NCBI RefSeq assembly: GCF_001813675.1
Contig: NZ_KV813650.1
Span: forward strand, 119,373-183,372
Reading direction: 5' to 3'
DNA from: Streptococcus sp. HMSC078D09
Lineage (GTDB): Bacteria; Bacillota; Bacilli; Lactobacillales; Streptococcaceae
DNA: 64,000 nt
Made by a program: the position numbers and the translations under genes. Numbering within the stretch: the stretch's first letter is position 1; each line of letters starts with the position of its first letter. Shown here piece after piece: positions 25,473 to 34,780 of this stretch. The notes beneath the pieces were generated by a model. The model was not told where the DNA came from. It made no database searches and worked only from the letters and a program-made list of their open reading frames with translations.

Positions 25473-26285
25473 ATGAAACGCAAATCGATTTTGTTTCTCT
25501 ATATACTCTTGCTAGCGATTGGGCTGGCCTATGAGACCCAGTCACTGACGGAAGGCTGGATGTCTGGAAGCCAGTACGGGATTGTGGGTCTTTCAACCCT
25601 GATCCTCCTGGTCTATGCGATTCCTGCTGTCTGGGCCCTCTTTCATTTCACCAAGAAGTGGAAGTTGTCTTGGGTACCGGTGCTCTTTTCTCTACTAGGT
25701 GGGGGCTTTGTTGCTGGTTGGTTATCTAGCTTTGCCAATACCTATTTCCATGACATGATTCAAGCCATCGCTCCAAATAGCGAATTTTGGAACCAGTACG
25801 AGAGTGCCATCGCTGCGCCACTCTTTGAGGAACCCTTTAAGTTGATTCCCATCTTCTTTGTTCTCTATTTGTTCAGTGTCCGTCGGATCAAGTCGATCTT
25901 CCTCTTAGCTATTGCGTCTGGGCTTGGCTTCCAGATCGTGGAGGACTTTGCCTATATCCGTCAGGATCTGCCAGATGGCTTTTCTTACACGGTGTCAGGG
26001 ATTCTCGGTCGTGTAGCCAATGCGCCCATGTCTCACTGGGTCTACACAGGCCTTGTCATGCTCGGTTTCTACTTGATTGTCCAAGCTAGCAGAGGACGCA
26101 AGGATCTAGCTCTAGCAGGCTGGGGCTATTTAGTAGCTGGGTTTGGACTCCATTTTGTTGGAAATTCACCCTTCTCACAAATCGTGACCGAGCTGCCGAT
26201 TGCGATTCCAGTCTTGAATGCTACTGGTCTCTTCCTGATCTACCTAGCTTATCAAACTGTTGAGCGATTAGAACAAGGAAAATAA
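25473..26285 (+). CDS. PrsW-family intramembrane protease
   Basis: A 270-residue multi-pass protein with the family signatures FEEPFKL (Glu119, Glu120, Lys123), QIVEDFAYI (Glu157) and SHWVYTG, carried on separate helices. PrsW-type glutamic proteases cleave within membranes; the Bacillus member processes anti-sigma factor RsiW. The streptococcal target is not known. ATG 25473, with GAAAGGT upstream, is used. A convergent bidirectional terminator separates it from mnmE. Confidence 0.85.
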   Translation: MKRKSILFLYILLLAIGLAYETQSLTEGWMSGSQYGIVGLSTLILLVYAIPAVWALFHFTKKWKLSWVPVLFSLLGGGFVAGWLSSFANTYFHDMIQAIAPNSEFWNQYESAIAAPLFEEPFKLIPIFFVLYLFSVRRIKSIFLLAIASGLGFQIVEDFAYIRQDLPDGFSYTVSGILGRVANAPMSHWVYTGLVMLGFYLIVQASRGRKDLALAGWGYLVAGFGLHFVGNSPFSQIVTELPIAIPVLNATGLFLIYLAYQTVERLEQGK

Positions 26286-26287
26286 AC

Positions 26288-26328
26288 CAAAAAAAGATGC
26301 GTATGTTTGCACACATACGCATTTTTGT
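26288..26328. terminator. Bidirectional terminator between the prsW-like gene and mnmE
   Basis: Stem ATGCGTATGT / ACATACGCAT with A-rich and T-rich flanks, so it works for both converging genes. Confidence 0.85.
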
Positions 26329-27701
26329 TATTTACCAAGACAGAACTGGCTGAAGAGTTGGGTAATGAGCTCATCTGGAGCAGCATCTCCTGTGATTTCT
26401 CCGAGGATTTCCCAGGTGCGGGTGAGGTCGACTTGAAGCAGGTCAACCGGCATACCTAGAGCCAAGCCTTCGTTGACAGCTTGCAGGGCTTCAACAGCTT
26501 TCTCGATAAGAGAGATGTGACGGGCATTTGAGAGATAAGTCGCATCTTGCTCGACCAGGCCAGCATTCTCGAAGAAGAGGGCGTTGATGCGGTCTTCGAT
26601 TTGGTCAATGTTTTGATTTTTAAGGACAGAGATCTTGATGTGATCTGCAGGGATTTGATCCAACTCGATTTGTTGCGGGAGATCGACCTTGTTGAGGAGA
26701 ATGATGCGGTTGCTATCTTGAGAGATCTCAAGGAGCTGGCGATCTTGATCGGTCAGGGGTTCGCTAGCATTGAGGACCAGGAGGACTAGATCAGCTTCCT
26801 TGAGGGCTTTTTTCGAACGTTCGACACCGATTTGCTCGACGATGTCCTCGGTTTCCCGGATCCCAGCCGTATCGACCAACTTGAGGGGAACCCCGTTGAT
26901 GTTGACGTATTCTTCAATGACGTCCCGGGTGGTTCCTTCGATATCGGTCACGATGGCTTTTTCCTCTCGAAGGAGGTTGTTGAGGAGGCTAGACTTGCCG
27001 ACGTTTGGTCGACCGATGATAGCAGTAGAGATCCCTTCACGCAAGATCTTTCCACGGCGAGCTGTCTTCAGCAAATTGGTCAAGAGGGCTTCAAACTCGG
27101 TGGTCTTTTCACGAATGATCTCGGTGGTAGCTTCCTCGACATCATCGTACTCAGGATAGTCGATGTTGACTTCGACTTGAGCCAGAGTATTGAGGATCTC
27201 TTGACGGGTATTGTTGATCAGTTCAGACAGGGATCCGTCCAACTGTTTGACGGCAATATTCATAGCCTTGTCGGTCTTGGCGCGGATAATATCCATGACT
27301 GCCTCAGCCTGGGTCAAATCAACCCGACCGTTGAGGAAGGCACGCTTGGTAAATTCACCAGGTTCGGCCAAACGAGCTCCCTCACGGATGACCAATTGCA
27401 GAATTTCATTGGTCACTGCAATCCCGCCGTGGGTATTGATCTCGATAATGTCCTCACGGGTGAAGGTCTTAGGTGAGCGCATAGCTCCAACCATGACTTC
27501 ATCGAGGATCTCATTCTTATCTGGATCCACGATGTGGCCGTAGTTAAGGGTATGGCTAGCCACTTTGCTTAAATCTTTTCCCTTAAAGATTTTTTGCGCA
27601 ATGGCAAAGCTGTCTGTCCCGCTTAAGCGGACGATCCCAATAGCTCCCTCACCGAGAGGTGTCGAGATGGCAGCGATGGTATCAAATTCTTTAGTAATCA
27701 T
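26328..27701 (-). CDS. mnmE: tRNA uridine-5-carboxymethylaminomethyl modification GTPase MnmE
   Basis: A 457-residue MnmE. The N-terminal domain starts [13 protein letters not shown] and the long helical domain follows. The inserted GTPase domain has [29 protein letters not shown] and NKVDL. The protein ends in FCLGK, with the C-terminal Cys typical of the family. With MnmG it modifies U34 of tRNAs. The start at 27701 matches the standard family length. The promoter is at 27733-27761 on the minus strand. Confidence 0.97.
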   Translation of the reverse strand: MITKEFDTIAAISTPLGEGAIGIVRLSGTDSFAIAQKIFKGKDLSKVASHTLNYGHIVDPDKNEILDEVMVGAMRSPKTFTREDIIEINTHGGIAVTNEILQLVIREGARLAEPGEFTKRAFLNGRVDLTQAEAVMDIIRAKTDKAMNIAVKQLDGSLSELINNTRQEILNTLAQVEVNIDYPEYDDVEEATTEIIREKTTEFEALLTNLLKTARRGKILREGISTAIIGRPNVGKSSLLNNLLREEKAIVTDIEGTTRDVIEEYVNINGVPLKLVDTAGIRETEDIVEQIGVERSKKALKEADLVLLVLNASEPLTDQDRQLLEISQDSNRIILLNKVDLPQQIELDQIPADHIKISVLKNQNIDQIEDRINALFFENAGLVEQDATYLSNARHISLIEKAVEALQAVNEGLALGMPVDLLQVDLTRTWEILGEITGDAAPDELITQLFSQFCLGK

Positions 27702-27732
27702 GTCAATTCTCTTTTCCTGTAGATTCATCTCT

Positions 27733-27761
27733 ATTCTATCGTAAAGTCCGCAGACGGGCAA
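27733..27761 (-). promoter_or_regulatory. mnmE promoter
   Basis: On the minus strand, TTGCCC, a 17-bp spacer and TAGAAT. Confidence 0.6.
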
Positions 27762-27814
27762 GGTTTTGCTTTTAGAACTAAAAGTTGGAAAGGTTTTCAA
27801 TTAATTAGTGAAAT

Positions 27815-27843
27815 CTCTTACAGAATATGCTATACTGTAAGAG
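27815..27843 (+). promoter_or_regulatory. rpiA promoter and 9-bp inverted-repeat operator
   Basis: CTCTTACAG (27815-27823) and CTGTAAGAG (27835-27843) are perfect inverted repeats separated by 11 bp. They enclose an extended -10, TGC-TATACT (27828-27836), at the head of the nucleoside-salvage operon. A repressor bound here would block RNA polymerase directly. Confidence 0.7.
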
Positions 27844-27863
27844 AATATAAAAGGAGGTCTATG

Positions 27864-28535
27864 ATGGTAAACCTAAAAGAACAGGTAGGAATTAAAGCGG
27901 CTGAGTTTGTCACAGACGGCATGATTGTCGGTCTCGGTACAGGGTCAACTGCTTATTATTTTGTGGCTGAATTGGGTCGTCGCATCAAAGAAGAAGGCTT
28001 GAAGATCACGGCAGTTACGACATCGAGTGTGACCTATGATCAGGCTGAAAGTTTAGGCATCCCGCTCAAGGCCATCGACGATGTCGAAGTGGTCGATGTG
28101 ACAGTAGACGGTGCCGATGAAGTGGATCCTCAATTAAATGGGATCAAAGGTGGCGGTGGTGCTCTCCTCATGGAAAAGATCGTCGCAACCAATTCAAAAG
28201 ATTGCATTTGGATCGTGGATGAATCCAAACAAGTCGCAACTCTTGGGGCTTTCAAACTTCCAGTGGAAGTAGTGCAATACGGAGCTGAAAATCTCTTCCG
28301 TCACTTTGAGCAAAAAGGTTACCATCCTGCTTTCCGTATCGCGGATGACCAACGTTTTGTCACCGACCAAGGCAACTTCATCATTGACTTGGATCTTAAG
28401 GTGATCGAGGATACAGAAGCTCTAGCCAATGAATTGGATCACACCGTAGGCGTCGTAGAGCACGGTTTATTCTTGAACATGATTTCAAAAGTGATTGTAG
28501 GGACACCAGATGGCCCTGTCATCATTGAAAAATAG
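27864..28535 (+). CDS. rpiA: Ribose-5-phosphate isomerase A
   Basis: A 223-residue RpiA that interconverts ribose-5-P and ribulose-5-P, joining nucleoside breakdown to the pentose phosphate pathway. Motifs are VGLGTGSTA near residue 24, DGADEVD and [11 protein letters not shown] with the catalytic acid and Lys. AGGAGG (27852-27857) is better spaced to ATG 27864 than to ATG 27861. It heads the run rpiA-deoB-punA-deoD. Confidence 0.96.
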   Translation: MVNLKEQVGIKAAEFVTDGMIVGLGTGSTAYYFVAELGRRIKEEGLKITAVTTSSVTYDQAESLGIPLKAIDDVEVVDVTVDGADEVDPQLNGIKGGGGALLMEKIVATNSKDCIWIVDESKQVATLGAFKLPVEVVQYGAENLFRHFEQKGYHPAFRIADDQRFVTDQGNFIIDLDLKVIEDTEALANELDHTVGVVEHGLFLNMISKVIVGTPDGPVIIEK

Positions 28536-28543
28536 GTTTCTCT

Positions 28544-28596
28544 AAAGAGGAGCCGGATCAAACAACGGCTCTCTTCTTATAGGGATATGGTATAAT
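28544..28596 (+). promoter_or_regulatory. Hairpin and internal promoter between rpiA and deoB
   Basis: AAGAGGAGCCG pairs with CGGCTCTCTT (28544-28575), a weak terminator. It is followed by an extended -10, TGG-TATAAT (28588-28596), so deoB can also be transcribed independently. Confidence 0.55.
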
Positions 28597-28628
28597 ATAG
28601 CTAGTTTAATAAAGGAAAGAGGCAGTAT

Positions 28629-29840
28629 ATGTCAAAATTTAAACGCATGCACTTAGTTGTGCTGGATTCAGTTGGGATCGGTGCTGCACCAGATGCCAAT
28701 AACTTTGTCAATGCAGGTGTTCCAGATGGAGCATCTGATACTTTGGGCCACATCTCTAAAACCGTTGGCTTAAATGTACCAAACATGGCCAAAATCGGTC
28801 TTGGAAATATTCCTCGTGAAGTACCATTGAAGACTGTGCCAGCTGAAAGCAACCCAACTGGGTATGCAACAAAATTGCAAGAAGTCTCTCTTGGGAAAGA
28901 CACCATGACTGGTCACTGGGAAATCATGGGGCTCAACATTACAGAACCTTTTGATACCTTCTGGAATGGTTTCCCTGAAGAAATTATCACAAAGATTGAA
29001 GAGTTCTCAGGCCGTAAGGTCATCCGTGAAGCTAACAAACCTTATTCTGGTACAGCGGTCATCGATGACTTTGGACCACGTCAAATGGAAACTGGCGAGT
29101 TGATCATTTATACATCAGCTGACCCAGTTCTTCAAATCGCAGCTCACGAAGACATCATTCCTTTGGATGAACTCTACCGTATCTGTGAATACGCTCGTTC
29201 CATCACTTTGGAACGTCCAGCTCTTCTTGGGCGTATCATTGCCCGCCCTTATGTTGGGGAACCAGGCAACTTCACACGGACAGCCAACCGTCGTGACTTG
29301 GCTGTTTCACCATTTGCGCCAACTGTTTTGGATAAGTTGAACGAAGCGGGTATCGATACCTATGCAGTTGGTAAGATCAACGATATCTTCAACGGAGCTG
29401 GTATCAACCACGATATGGGCCACAACAAATCAAACAGCCATGGTATGGATACCTTGATTAAGACCATGGGACTTCCTGAATTCCAAGAAGGCTTCTCATT
29501 TACCAACTTGGTAGACTTTGATGCTCTTTACGGTCACCGTCGCAATGCTCACGGCTACCGCGATTGCTTGCATGAATTTGACGAACGCTTGCCAGAAATC
29601 ATTGCAGCCATGCGTGAAGATGACCTCTTGATGATCACTGCAGACCACGGGAATGACCCAACCTATGCTGGTACAGACCATACGCGTGAATACATCCCAT
29701 TCTTGGCTTATAGCCCATCCTTCAAGGGCAATGGTGTGATTCCAGTCGGACATTTCTCTGATATCTCTGCGACAATTGCAGATAACTTTGGTGTTGAAAA
29801 AGCCATGATCGGTGAAAGCTTCTTAGACAAATTGAACTAA
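28629..29840 (+). CDS. deoB: Phosphopentomutase
   Basis: A 403-residue alkaline-phosphatase-superfamily enzyme that converts (deoxy)ribose-1-P to (deoxy)ribose-5-P. The catalytic region is near the N-terminus ([12 protein letters not shown]). Metal ligands come from the C-terminal [21 protein letters not shown] and from INHDMGHN. It passes the product of nucleoside phosphorylases (punA and deoD, downstream) to rpiA and glycolysis. GAAAGAGG precedes ATG 28629. Confidence 0.97.
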   Translation: MSKFKRMHLVVLDSVGIGAAPDANNFVNAGVPDGASDTLGHISKTVGLNVPNMAKIGLGNIPREVPLKTVPAESNPTGYATKLQEVSLGKDTMTGHWEIMGLNITEPFDTFWNGFPEEIITKIEEFSGRKVIREANKPYSGTAVIDDFGPRQMETGELIIYTSADPVLQIAAHEDIIPLDELYRICEYARSITLERPALLGRIIARPYVGEPGNFTRTANRRDLAVSPFAPTVLDKLNEAGIDTYAVGKINDIFNGAGINHDMGHNKSNSHGMDTLIKTMGLPEFQEGFSFTNLVDFDALYGHRRNAHGYRDCLHEFDERLPEIIAAMREDDLLMITADHGNDPTYAGTDHTREYIPFLAYSPSFKGNGVIPVGHFSDISATIADNFGVEKAMIGESFLDKLN

Positions 29841-29841
29841 G

Positions 29842-30387
29842 ATGACACGCTTCGCTCTCCTCGTAAGAGGGATCAATGTTGGCGGGAAAAACAAGGTCGT
29901 GATGGCAGAGCTTCGAGAGGAGCTCCAAACGATCGGGCTGGATGGGGTAGAGACCTACATCAATAGTGGCAATATCTTCTTTGAATCTGCTAGTTCTAAA
30001 GCAGAATTGGTAGATTTGCTGGGACATTTCTTTCGTGATCACTATCCCTTTATCCAGTCTTTTTCTCTCTTTTCAGCTGAGGACTATGCGCAAGATCTCG
30101 CTGCTCTACCAGGATGGTGGCAGGAGGATCTGGCCCGCAAGGATGTTCTCTTTTACACAGAAGGCCTCAATCAGGATGCTGTCTTGGAGCTGGTCTCCTC
30201 TTTTTCGCTCGGTGATGAAATCATCCATCGTGGGAATCTAGGGATCTACTGGGGCAAATACTCAGAAGAAACCTATACAAAGACCGCTTACCACAGACAA
30301 GTCCTCAAGATGCCGGATTACCGTCTGTTGACCATTCGCAATGCCAATACATTTGACAAAATTGGCCAATTTTTAAGGAAATCATAA
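29842..30387 (+). CDS. DUF1697-family protein
   Basis: A 181-residue cytoplasmic protein with the family opening ALLVRGINVGGKNKVVMAELRE and YINSGNIFFES, and the C-terminal NANTFDKIGQFL. Function is unknown. It begins one base after the deoB stop, without its own clear ribosome site, so translation is coupled. Its conserved place between deoB and punA suggests a nucleotide- or sugar-related role, but this is inference. Confidence 0.85.
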   Translation: MTRFALLVRGINVGGKNKVVMAELREELQTIGLDGVETYINSGNIFFESASSKAELVDLLGHFFRDHYPFIQSFSLFSAEDYAQDLAALPGWWQEDLARKDVLFYTEGLNQDAVLELVSSFSLGDEIIHRGNLGIYWGKYSEETYTKTAYHRQVLKMPDYRLLTIRNANTFDKIGQFLRKS

Positions 30388-30399
30388 AGGAGATATGCA

Positions 30400-31209
30400 A
30401 TGACATTATTAGCAAAAATCAATGAAACAGCTGCTTTTTTGAAAGGCAAAGGAATGGAAGCACCTGAGTTTGGCTTGATCCTTGGATCAGGTCTTGGAGA
30501 ACTGGCTGAAGAAATCGAAAATGCCGTCGTAGTAGACTACTCTGAAATTCCAAACTGGGGTCGTTCAACGGTTGTCGGCCATGCTGGTAAATTGGTCTAC
30601 GGTGATCTTGCTGGACGTAAGGTTTTGGCCCTTCAAGGACGTTTCCATTTCTACGAAGGAAACCCATTAGAAGTGGTGACTTTCCCAGTTCGTGTTATGA
30701 AAGTTTTGGGCTGTGAAGGGGTTCTTGTTACCAATGCTGCTGGTGGTATTGGCTTTGGTCCAGGTACTTTGATGGCCATCACAGACCACATCAATATGAC
30801 TGGTCAAAACCCATTGATCGGTGAAAACTTGGATGACTTTGGTCCACGTTTCCCAGATATATCGAAAGCTTACACACCTGAATACCGTGAGACAGCTCAT
30901 CAAGTAGCAGACAAATTGGGTATCAAATTGGATGATGGGGTTTATATCGGTGTGACAGGTCCTACTTATGAAACTCCAGCTGAAATCCGTGCGTTTAAGA
31001 CTCTTGGTGCAGATGCTGTCGGAATGTCAACCGTTCCTGAAGTCATCGTTGCAGCGCATTCTGGCTTGAAGGTTCTTGGTATTTCATGTATTACCAACTT
31101 TGCGGCTGGTTTCCAAGAAGAGCTCAACCACGAAGAAGTAGTGGAAGTGACAGAGCGCGTCAAGGGAGACTTCAAAGGATTGCTAAAAGCGATTCTTGCT
31201 GAACTCTAA
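30400..31209 (+). CDS. punA: Purine nucleoside phosphorylase (trimeric type)
   Basis: A 269-residue phosphorylase that splits (deoxy)guanosine and inosine into base and pentose-1-P. Motifs include LILGSGLGEL (phosphate site), STVVGHAGKLVYG, LQGRFHFYEG, TNAAGGI and GVYIGVTGPTYETPAEIRAFK. AAGGAGA precedes ATG 30400. A second phosphorylase of the hexameric type (deoD) lies downstream, giving complementary substrate ranges. Confidence 0.95.
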   Translation: MTLLAKINETAAFLKGKGMEAPEFGLILGSGLGELAEEIENAVVVDYSEIPNWGRSTVVGHAGKLVYGDLAGRKVLALQGRFHFYEGNPLEVVTFPVRVMKVLGCEGVLVTNAAGGIGFGPGTLMAITDHINMTGQNPLIGENLDDFGPRFPDISKAYTPEYRETAHQVADKLGIKLDDGVYIGVTGPTYETPAEIRAFKTLGADAVGMSTVPEVIVAAHSGLKVLGISCITNFAAGFQEELNHEEVVEVTERVKGDFKGLLKAILAEL

Positions 31210-31213
31210 TCCA

Positions 31214-32449
31214 ATGAAAGTACGACTCCAAAGGCTGCCCTACGGACTGAGGTTGCTTCTAGCCACCTTATCATTAGGGATCGGGACAGGTCTGGTCGGC
31301 ATTGCCTATCATTATCTACTGGAAGGGGTGCAAGGGCTGGCCTTTGGCCAAGATACATCGGATTTGCTCCAGCAATTTCAAGAAGCTGGAGGTCTCCGTA
31401 GATTTTTGGTCTTATGTGTGACTGGGTGCTTGGCAACTGGCTTCTGGTATGTCCTGCAAAAGCGTTATAAGATCCTGTCTATTCGCCAGCAAATTGACTT
31501 AGCTGGAGACAGGGAACCAGCGCCCTTAGCCCACCTCCTTCATGCAGGGATGCAGGTGGCAATTGTTGGAGCAGGCGCATCGGTCGGAAAAGAAGGAGCC
31601 CCACGTGAGGTCGGGGCTCTTCTAGCTGGTCGCTTGGCGAAGGGATTCTCACTAGCCCTCAAAGAGCGAAAAGTCTTGATCGCCTGTGGTGCTGGAGCTG
31701 GTTTGGCTGCGGTCTATCAGGTTCCCTTTGCCAGTAGCTTGTTTGTCTTTGAGACCTTAGGGCTCGCATACAGTTGGCAGAACTTTCTACTGGTTTTGAC
31801 CAGTACTTATCTGGCCACCTGGGTCGCTCAGCCCATCGTTGGTCAGGAGGCCATTTATCAACTGTCCGCTGTCTCATGGTCGGCTAGCAGTTTTTTACAG
31901 GCTATTGTGATTGCTTTCTTGGTCACTCCCTTGGCTCTGGTCTTTGCTTTCCTCGCCAAGCGGGCTAGTCACAAACGGCGGAAGGATAGGACAATTCTTT
32001 GGGCTCTTCCTCTAGCCTTTCTAGTGCTGGGGAGCCTAGTAGCCTTTTTCCCCATCTTTATGGGAAATGGCCAGGTACTAGCACAAGCCCTCTTGTCTAG
32101 CCAGTCGATTCCTTATCTTCCACTGACTCTTGCAGTGAAGGGGCTTCTGGTTTATCTCCTCTTGCGCAATGGTGCCTATGGGGGAACCTTGACACCATCA
32201 TTTGCCTTAGGAGTTGGATTTGGCTACCTAGTGACCTTGCTTTTGACAGTCCTTGGGATTCATCTGGATCCAGCTATAGGGATGTTACTAGGAGCGACCG
32301 TCTTTTTAGGAACGACCTTAAAAGCTCCTCTGACAGCCATTGCCCTGAGCCTTGGATTTACAGGTCAAACTTGGAGTTTGACAATCCCGCTTGTACTTGC
32401 GGCTGGTCTGTCTTACGTGATTCGAAAGAGATGGGAGAAGAAACGATGA
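31214..32449 (+). CDS. CLC-family chloride channel/antiporter
   Basis: A 411-residue CLC protein with about ten or more helices. GASVGKEGAP (residues 121-130) carries the gating-type Glu127, and PFASSLFVFETL and GGTLTPSFALGVG are later conserved helices. It differs from the CLC-F at 13893 and is more likely a chloride/proton transporter. ATG 31214 lies five bases after the punA stop without a visible ribosome site, so coupled translation is likely. A TTG at 31196 would overlap punA. Confidence 0.85.
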   Translation: MKVRLQRLPYGLRLLLATLSLGIGTGLVGIAYHYLLEGVQGLAFGQDTSDLLQQFQEAGGLRRFLVLCVTGCLATGFWYVLQKRYKILSIRQQIDLAGDREPAPLAHLLHAGMQVAIVGAGASVGKEGAPREVGALLAGRLAKGFSLALKERKVLIACGAGAGLAAVYQVPFASSLFVFETLGLAYSWQNFLLVLTSTYLATWVAQPIVGQEAIYQLSAVSWSASSFLQAIVIAFLVTPLALVFAFLAKRASHKRRKDRTILWALPLAFLVLGSLVAFFPIFMGNGQVLAQALLSSQSIPYLPLTLAVKGLLVYLLLRNGAYGGTLTPSFALGVGFGYLVTLLLTVLGIHLDPAIGMLLGATVFLGTTLKAPLTAIALSLGFTGQTWSLTIPLVLAAGLSYVIRKRWEKKR

Positions 32450-33156
32450 AGGTACATTTTGTACTGCATGAAACATTTGAAGTGCCGGGCGCTTATCTAA
32501 AATGGGCACAGGAGCGTGGCCATCAAGTGACCACGACTAAAGTCTATGAGAATGAAGCCCTACCAGAGACAGTGGATGAGATCGACTTTTTGATCGTCAT
32601 GGGAGGACCTCAATCGCCAGATGAAGATCGGGAAACTTTTCCATACTACGATCCTCAGGCAGAGATCGAGTTGATTCAAAAAGCCATGAAGGCAGATCGT
32701 TATATTGTTGGGGTCTGTCTGGGGGCGCAGCTCCTGTCTGTTGCCTATGGTGCGAAGTATGACCACAGTCCGGAACGTGAGATTGGGGTTTATCCTGTGA
32801 CCTTGACGCCTGAAGGACTGACAGATCCACATGTCGGTGAGTTTGGAAAAACTCTTGAAACTGGTCACTGGCATGGTGATATGCCCGGATTGACAGAAGA
32901 TGCTGTTGTTCTTGCGACCAGTCAAGGGTGTCCGCGTCAGATTATTCGCTTTAGTCCGAAACATTATGCCTTCCAAGCCCACTTGGAATTTGATCCAGAA
33001 GCAGTTGATCTCTTGATTGCTGCTGACGGTGAAGAAGTTTTGGAAGAACAAAGTCAAAACCTGACCTTTGTTCAAAAACCTGAAGCCATTCGTGCTTACG
33101 ATTATCGAGAAATGAATACCAAACTCTTTGCGTTTTTGGATTCATTAACAAATTAA
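32446..33156 (+). CDS. Class I glutamine amidotransferase-like protein
   Basis: A 236-residue single-domain GATase-1. Cys91 in GVCLGAQ is the nucleophile and the later AHLEFDPE supplies the His/Glu pair. MGGPQSPDE marks the oxyanion strand. Free-standing members of this family resemble GMP synthase glutaminase domains, and some hydrolyse gamma-glutamyl bonds; the substrate here is unknown. The ATGA overlap with the CLC gene shows translational coupling. Confidence 0.85.
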   Translation: MKVHFVLHETFEVPGAYLKWAQERGHQVTTTKVYENEALPETVDEIDFLIVMGGPQSPDEDRETFPYYDPQAEIELIQKAMKADRYIVGVCLGAQLLSVAYGAKYDHSPEREIGVYPVTLTPEGLTDPHVGEFGKTLETGHWHGDMPGLTEDAVVLATSQGCPRQIIRFSPKHYAFQAHLEFDPEAVDLLIAADGEEVLEEQSQNLTFVQKPEAIRAYDYREMNTKLFAFLDSLTN

Positions 33157-33179
33157 ATAAAAAAGAAAGGATGGGTTTA

Positions 33180-33288
33180 CCGTATTCGCTGAACTGAATA
33201 CGGGCGGAGAACTGTGTAAAAAAGATAAACTGTCTAGCATCTGCGATGCGTCGTCAGTTTCCTATTTTTACTTTGTTCTCTGTCGCCC
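33180..33288 (+). ncRNA. Structured leader of deoD
   Basis: A perfect hairpin, CCGTATTC-8 nt-GAATACGG (33180-33203), is overlapped at its foot by an 87-nt long hairpin (33202-33288). Nested pairs in the long hairpin are GGGCG/CGCCC, AGAAC/GTTCT, GTAAAAA/TTTTTAC, AAACTG/CAGTTT and GCATC/GATGC. A related core occurs before parC at 59726. No known riboswitch class was recognised. Confidence 0.6.
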
Positions 33289-33302
33289 TTTATATCTTAA
33301 TT

Positions 33303-34013
33303 ATGTCTATCCATATTGCTGCTAAGCAAGGTGAAATTGCTGATAAAATTCTTCTTCCTGGGGATCCTCTTCGTGCGAAATTTATTGCTGAGAATTTCCT
33401 TGAAGATGCTGTTTGCTTCAACGAAGTCCGTAACATGTTTGGTTACACAGGTACTTATAAAGGTCACCGTGTTTCTGTCATGGGTACTGGGATGGGGATG
33501 CCATCGATCTCTATCTATGCGCGTGAGTTGATTGTCGACTACGGTGTGAAGAAATTGATCCGTGTGGGAACGGCTGGTTCTTTGAATGAGGATGTGCATG
33601 TTCGTGAATTGGTCTTGGCGCAAGCTGCTGCAACCAACTCAAACATCATCCGCAACGACTGGCCTCAATACGATTTCCCTCAAATCGCTAGCTTTGATCT
33701 TTTAGACAAGGCTTATCACATTGCCAAAGACCTTGGCATGACGACCCACGTTGGCAATGTTTTGTCATCAGATGTTTTCTATTCAAACTATGGTGAAAAG
33801 AACATCGAGCTTGGTAAATGGGGTGTAAAAGCTGTAGAAATGGAAGCAGCGGCTCTTTACTATCTTGCGGCTCAACACCATGTGGATGCCCTTGCTATCA
33901 TGACGATTTCAGACAGTTTAGTTAATCCAGATGAGGACACAACTGCTGAAGAACGTCAAACTACTTTCACAGACATGATGAAAGTTGGTCTTGAGACCTT
34001 GATTGCAGACTAA
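33303..34013 (+). CDS. deoD: Purine nucleoside phosphorylase (DeoD, hexameric type)
   Basis: A 236-residue DeoD, active on adenosine as well as inosine and guanosine. Motifs include [54 protein letters not shown] and [14 protein letters not shown] with the catalytic Asp. ATG 33303 matches the family N-terminus ([15 protein letters not shown]), though no Shine-Dalgarno site is visible before it. An earlier in-frame start at 33246 lies inside the structured leader. The next gene starts at the stop (TAATG). Confidence 0.95.
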   Translation: MSIHIAAKQGEIADKILLPGDPLRAKFIAENFLEDAVCFNEVRNMFGYTGTYKGHRVSVMGTGMGMPSISIYARELIVDYGVKKLIRVGTAGSLNEDVHVRELVLAQAAATNSNIIRNDWPQYDFPQIASFDLLDKAYHIAKDLGMTTHVGNVLSSDVFYSNYGEKNIELGKWGVKAVEMEAAALYYLAAQHHVDALAIMTISDSLVNPDEDTTAEERQTTFTDMMKVGLETLIAD

Positions 34014-34780
34014 TGGCAACATTCCTTCATGATGAATGGCTCTACGATCTCCAAAATTATCACTACAGCCGGGCTCTGCGCTCTATTAAGCAACAGGAAG
34101 AAGTACCGGATTTGTTGGTAAGTTTACTGCAGTTAATGGCGGAGCGTCGAGAGCTCAATATCCAACCCGTCATGAATCAAAAGTTGAGAACCGAGTTGCT
34201 AGAGGCGACTGGTTTTCAGCTTTTTTGGCATGAAGATCCAGAAGACGAGCAGTTGGCCAACTACCTTTATGACTTAGAGGCGAAGTTGCGAAATGAGCAG
34301 ATTATTGACTTTGTTCGTGCCGTTAGCCCAGCCATCTATCGGATCTTTATGCGATTGATTCAGTTGAAAATTCCTGATATTACCAACTATATTCATAACT
34401 CCAAAGAATCCAGTTATGACCGTTGGAAATTTGAGAGCCTGCATGCGTCTGACAACCCTATCCTGCAGCAATTCCACAGCGAAAGTGTGGTCAATTCCTC
34501 CAGTTTGACGGAGTTGATTGTGCAGTTGGACTTACCAGATAGCGTCAAAGTTGCGGCCCAACAATTGCGGGAGTTAGAAAAATCAGTTCGCAATCCCCTG
34601 GCCCATTTGATCAAGCCCTTTGATGAAGAAGAGCTCCATCGGACGACGGGTTTCTCTTCTCAGGATTTTATGAAGAATTTGATTGACCTTGCAAGCTACA
34701 CAGGTATTCATTATGATCAAGCTGACTTTTATTTTGATCAGGCCAATGCTGTGATGGAAGAGCTACTAAAGGAGAAGTAG
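34013..34780 (+). CDS. Stand-alone HEPN protein resembling the Csm6 RNase half
   Basis: A 255-residue all-helical soluble protein. Arg193-Asn-Pro-Leu-Ala-His198 is an Rx4-H motif, the catalytic pair of HEPN ribonucleases. The opening LYDLQNYHYSRALRSIKQQ resembles the start of the HEPN region in Csm6, the type III CRISPR accessory RNase. There is no room for a CARF sensor domain: deoD ends one base into this gene (TAATG). The sirtuin gene starts immediately after its stop. No CRISPR array or csm gene is in the window. RNase activity and Csm6 ancestry are inferred from motif and fold pattern. Confidence 0.6.
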   Translation: MATFLHDEWLYDLQNYHYSRALRSIKQQEEVPDLLVSLLQLMAERRELNIQPVMNQKLRTELLEATGFQLFWHEDPEDEQLANYLYDLEAKLRNEQIIDFVRAVSPAIYRIFMRLIQLKIPDITNYIHNSKESSYDRWKFESLHASDNPILQQFHSESVVNSSSLTELIVQLDLPDSVKVAAQQLRELEKSVRNPLAHLIKPFDEEELHRTTGFSSQDFMKNLIDLASYTGIHYDQADFYFDQANAVMEELLKEK

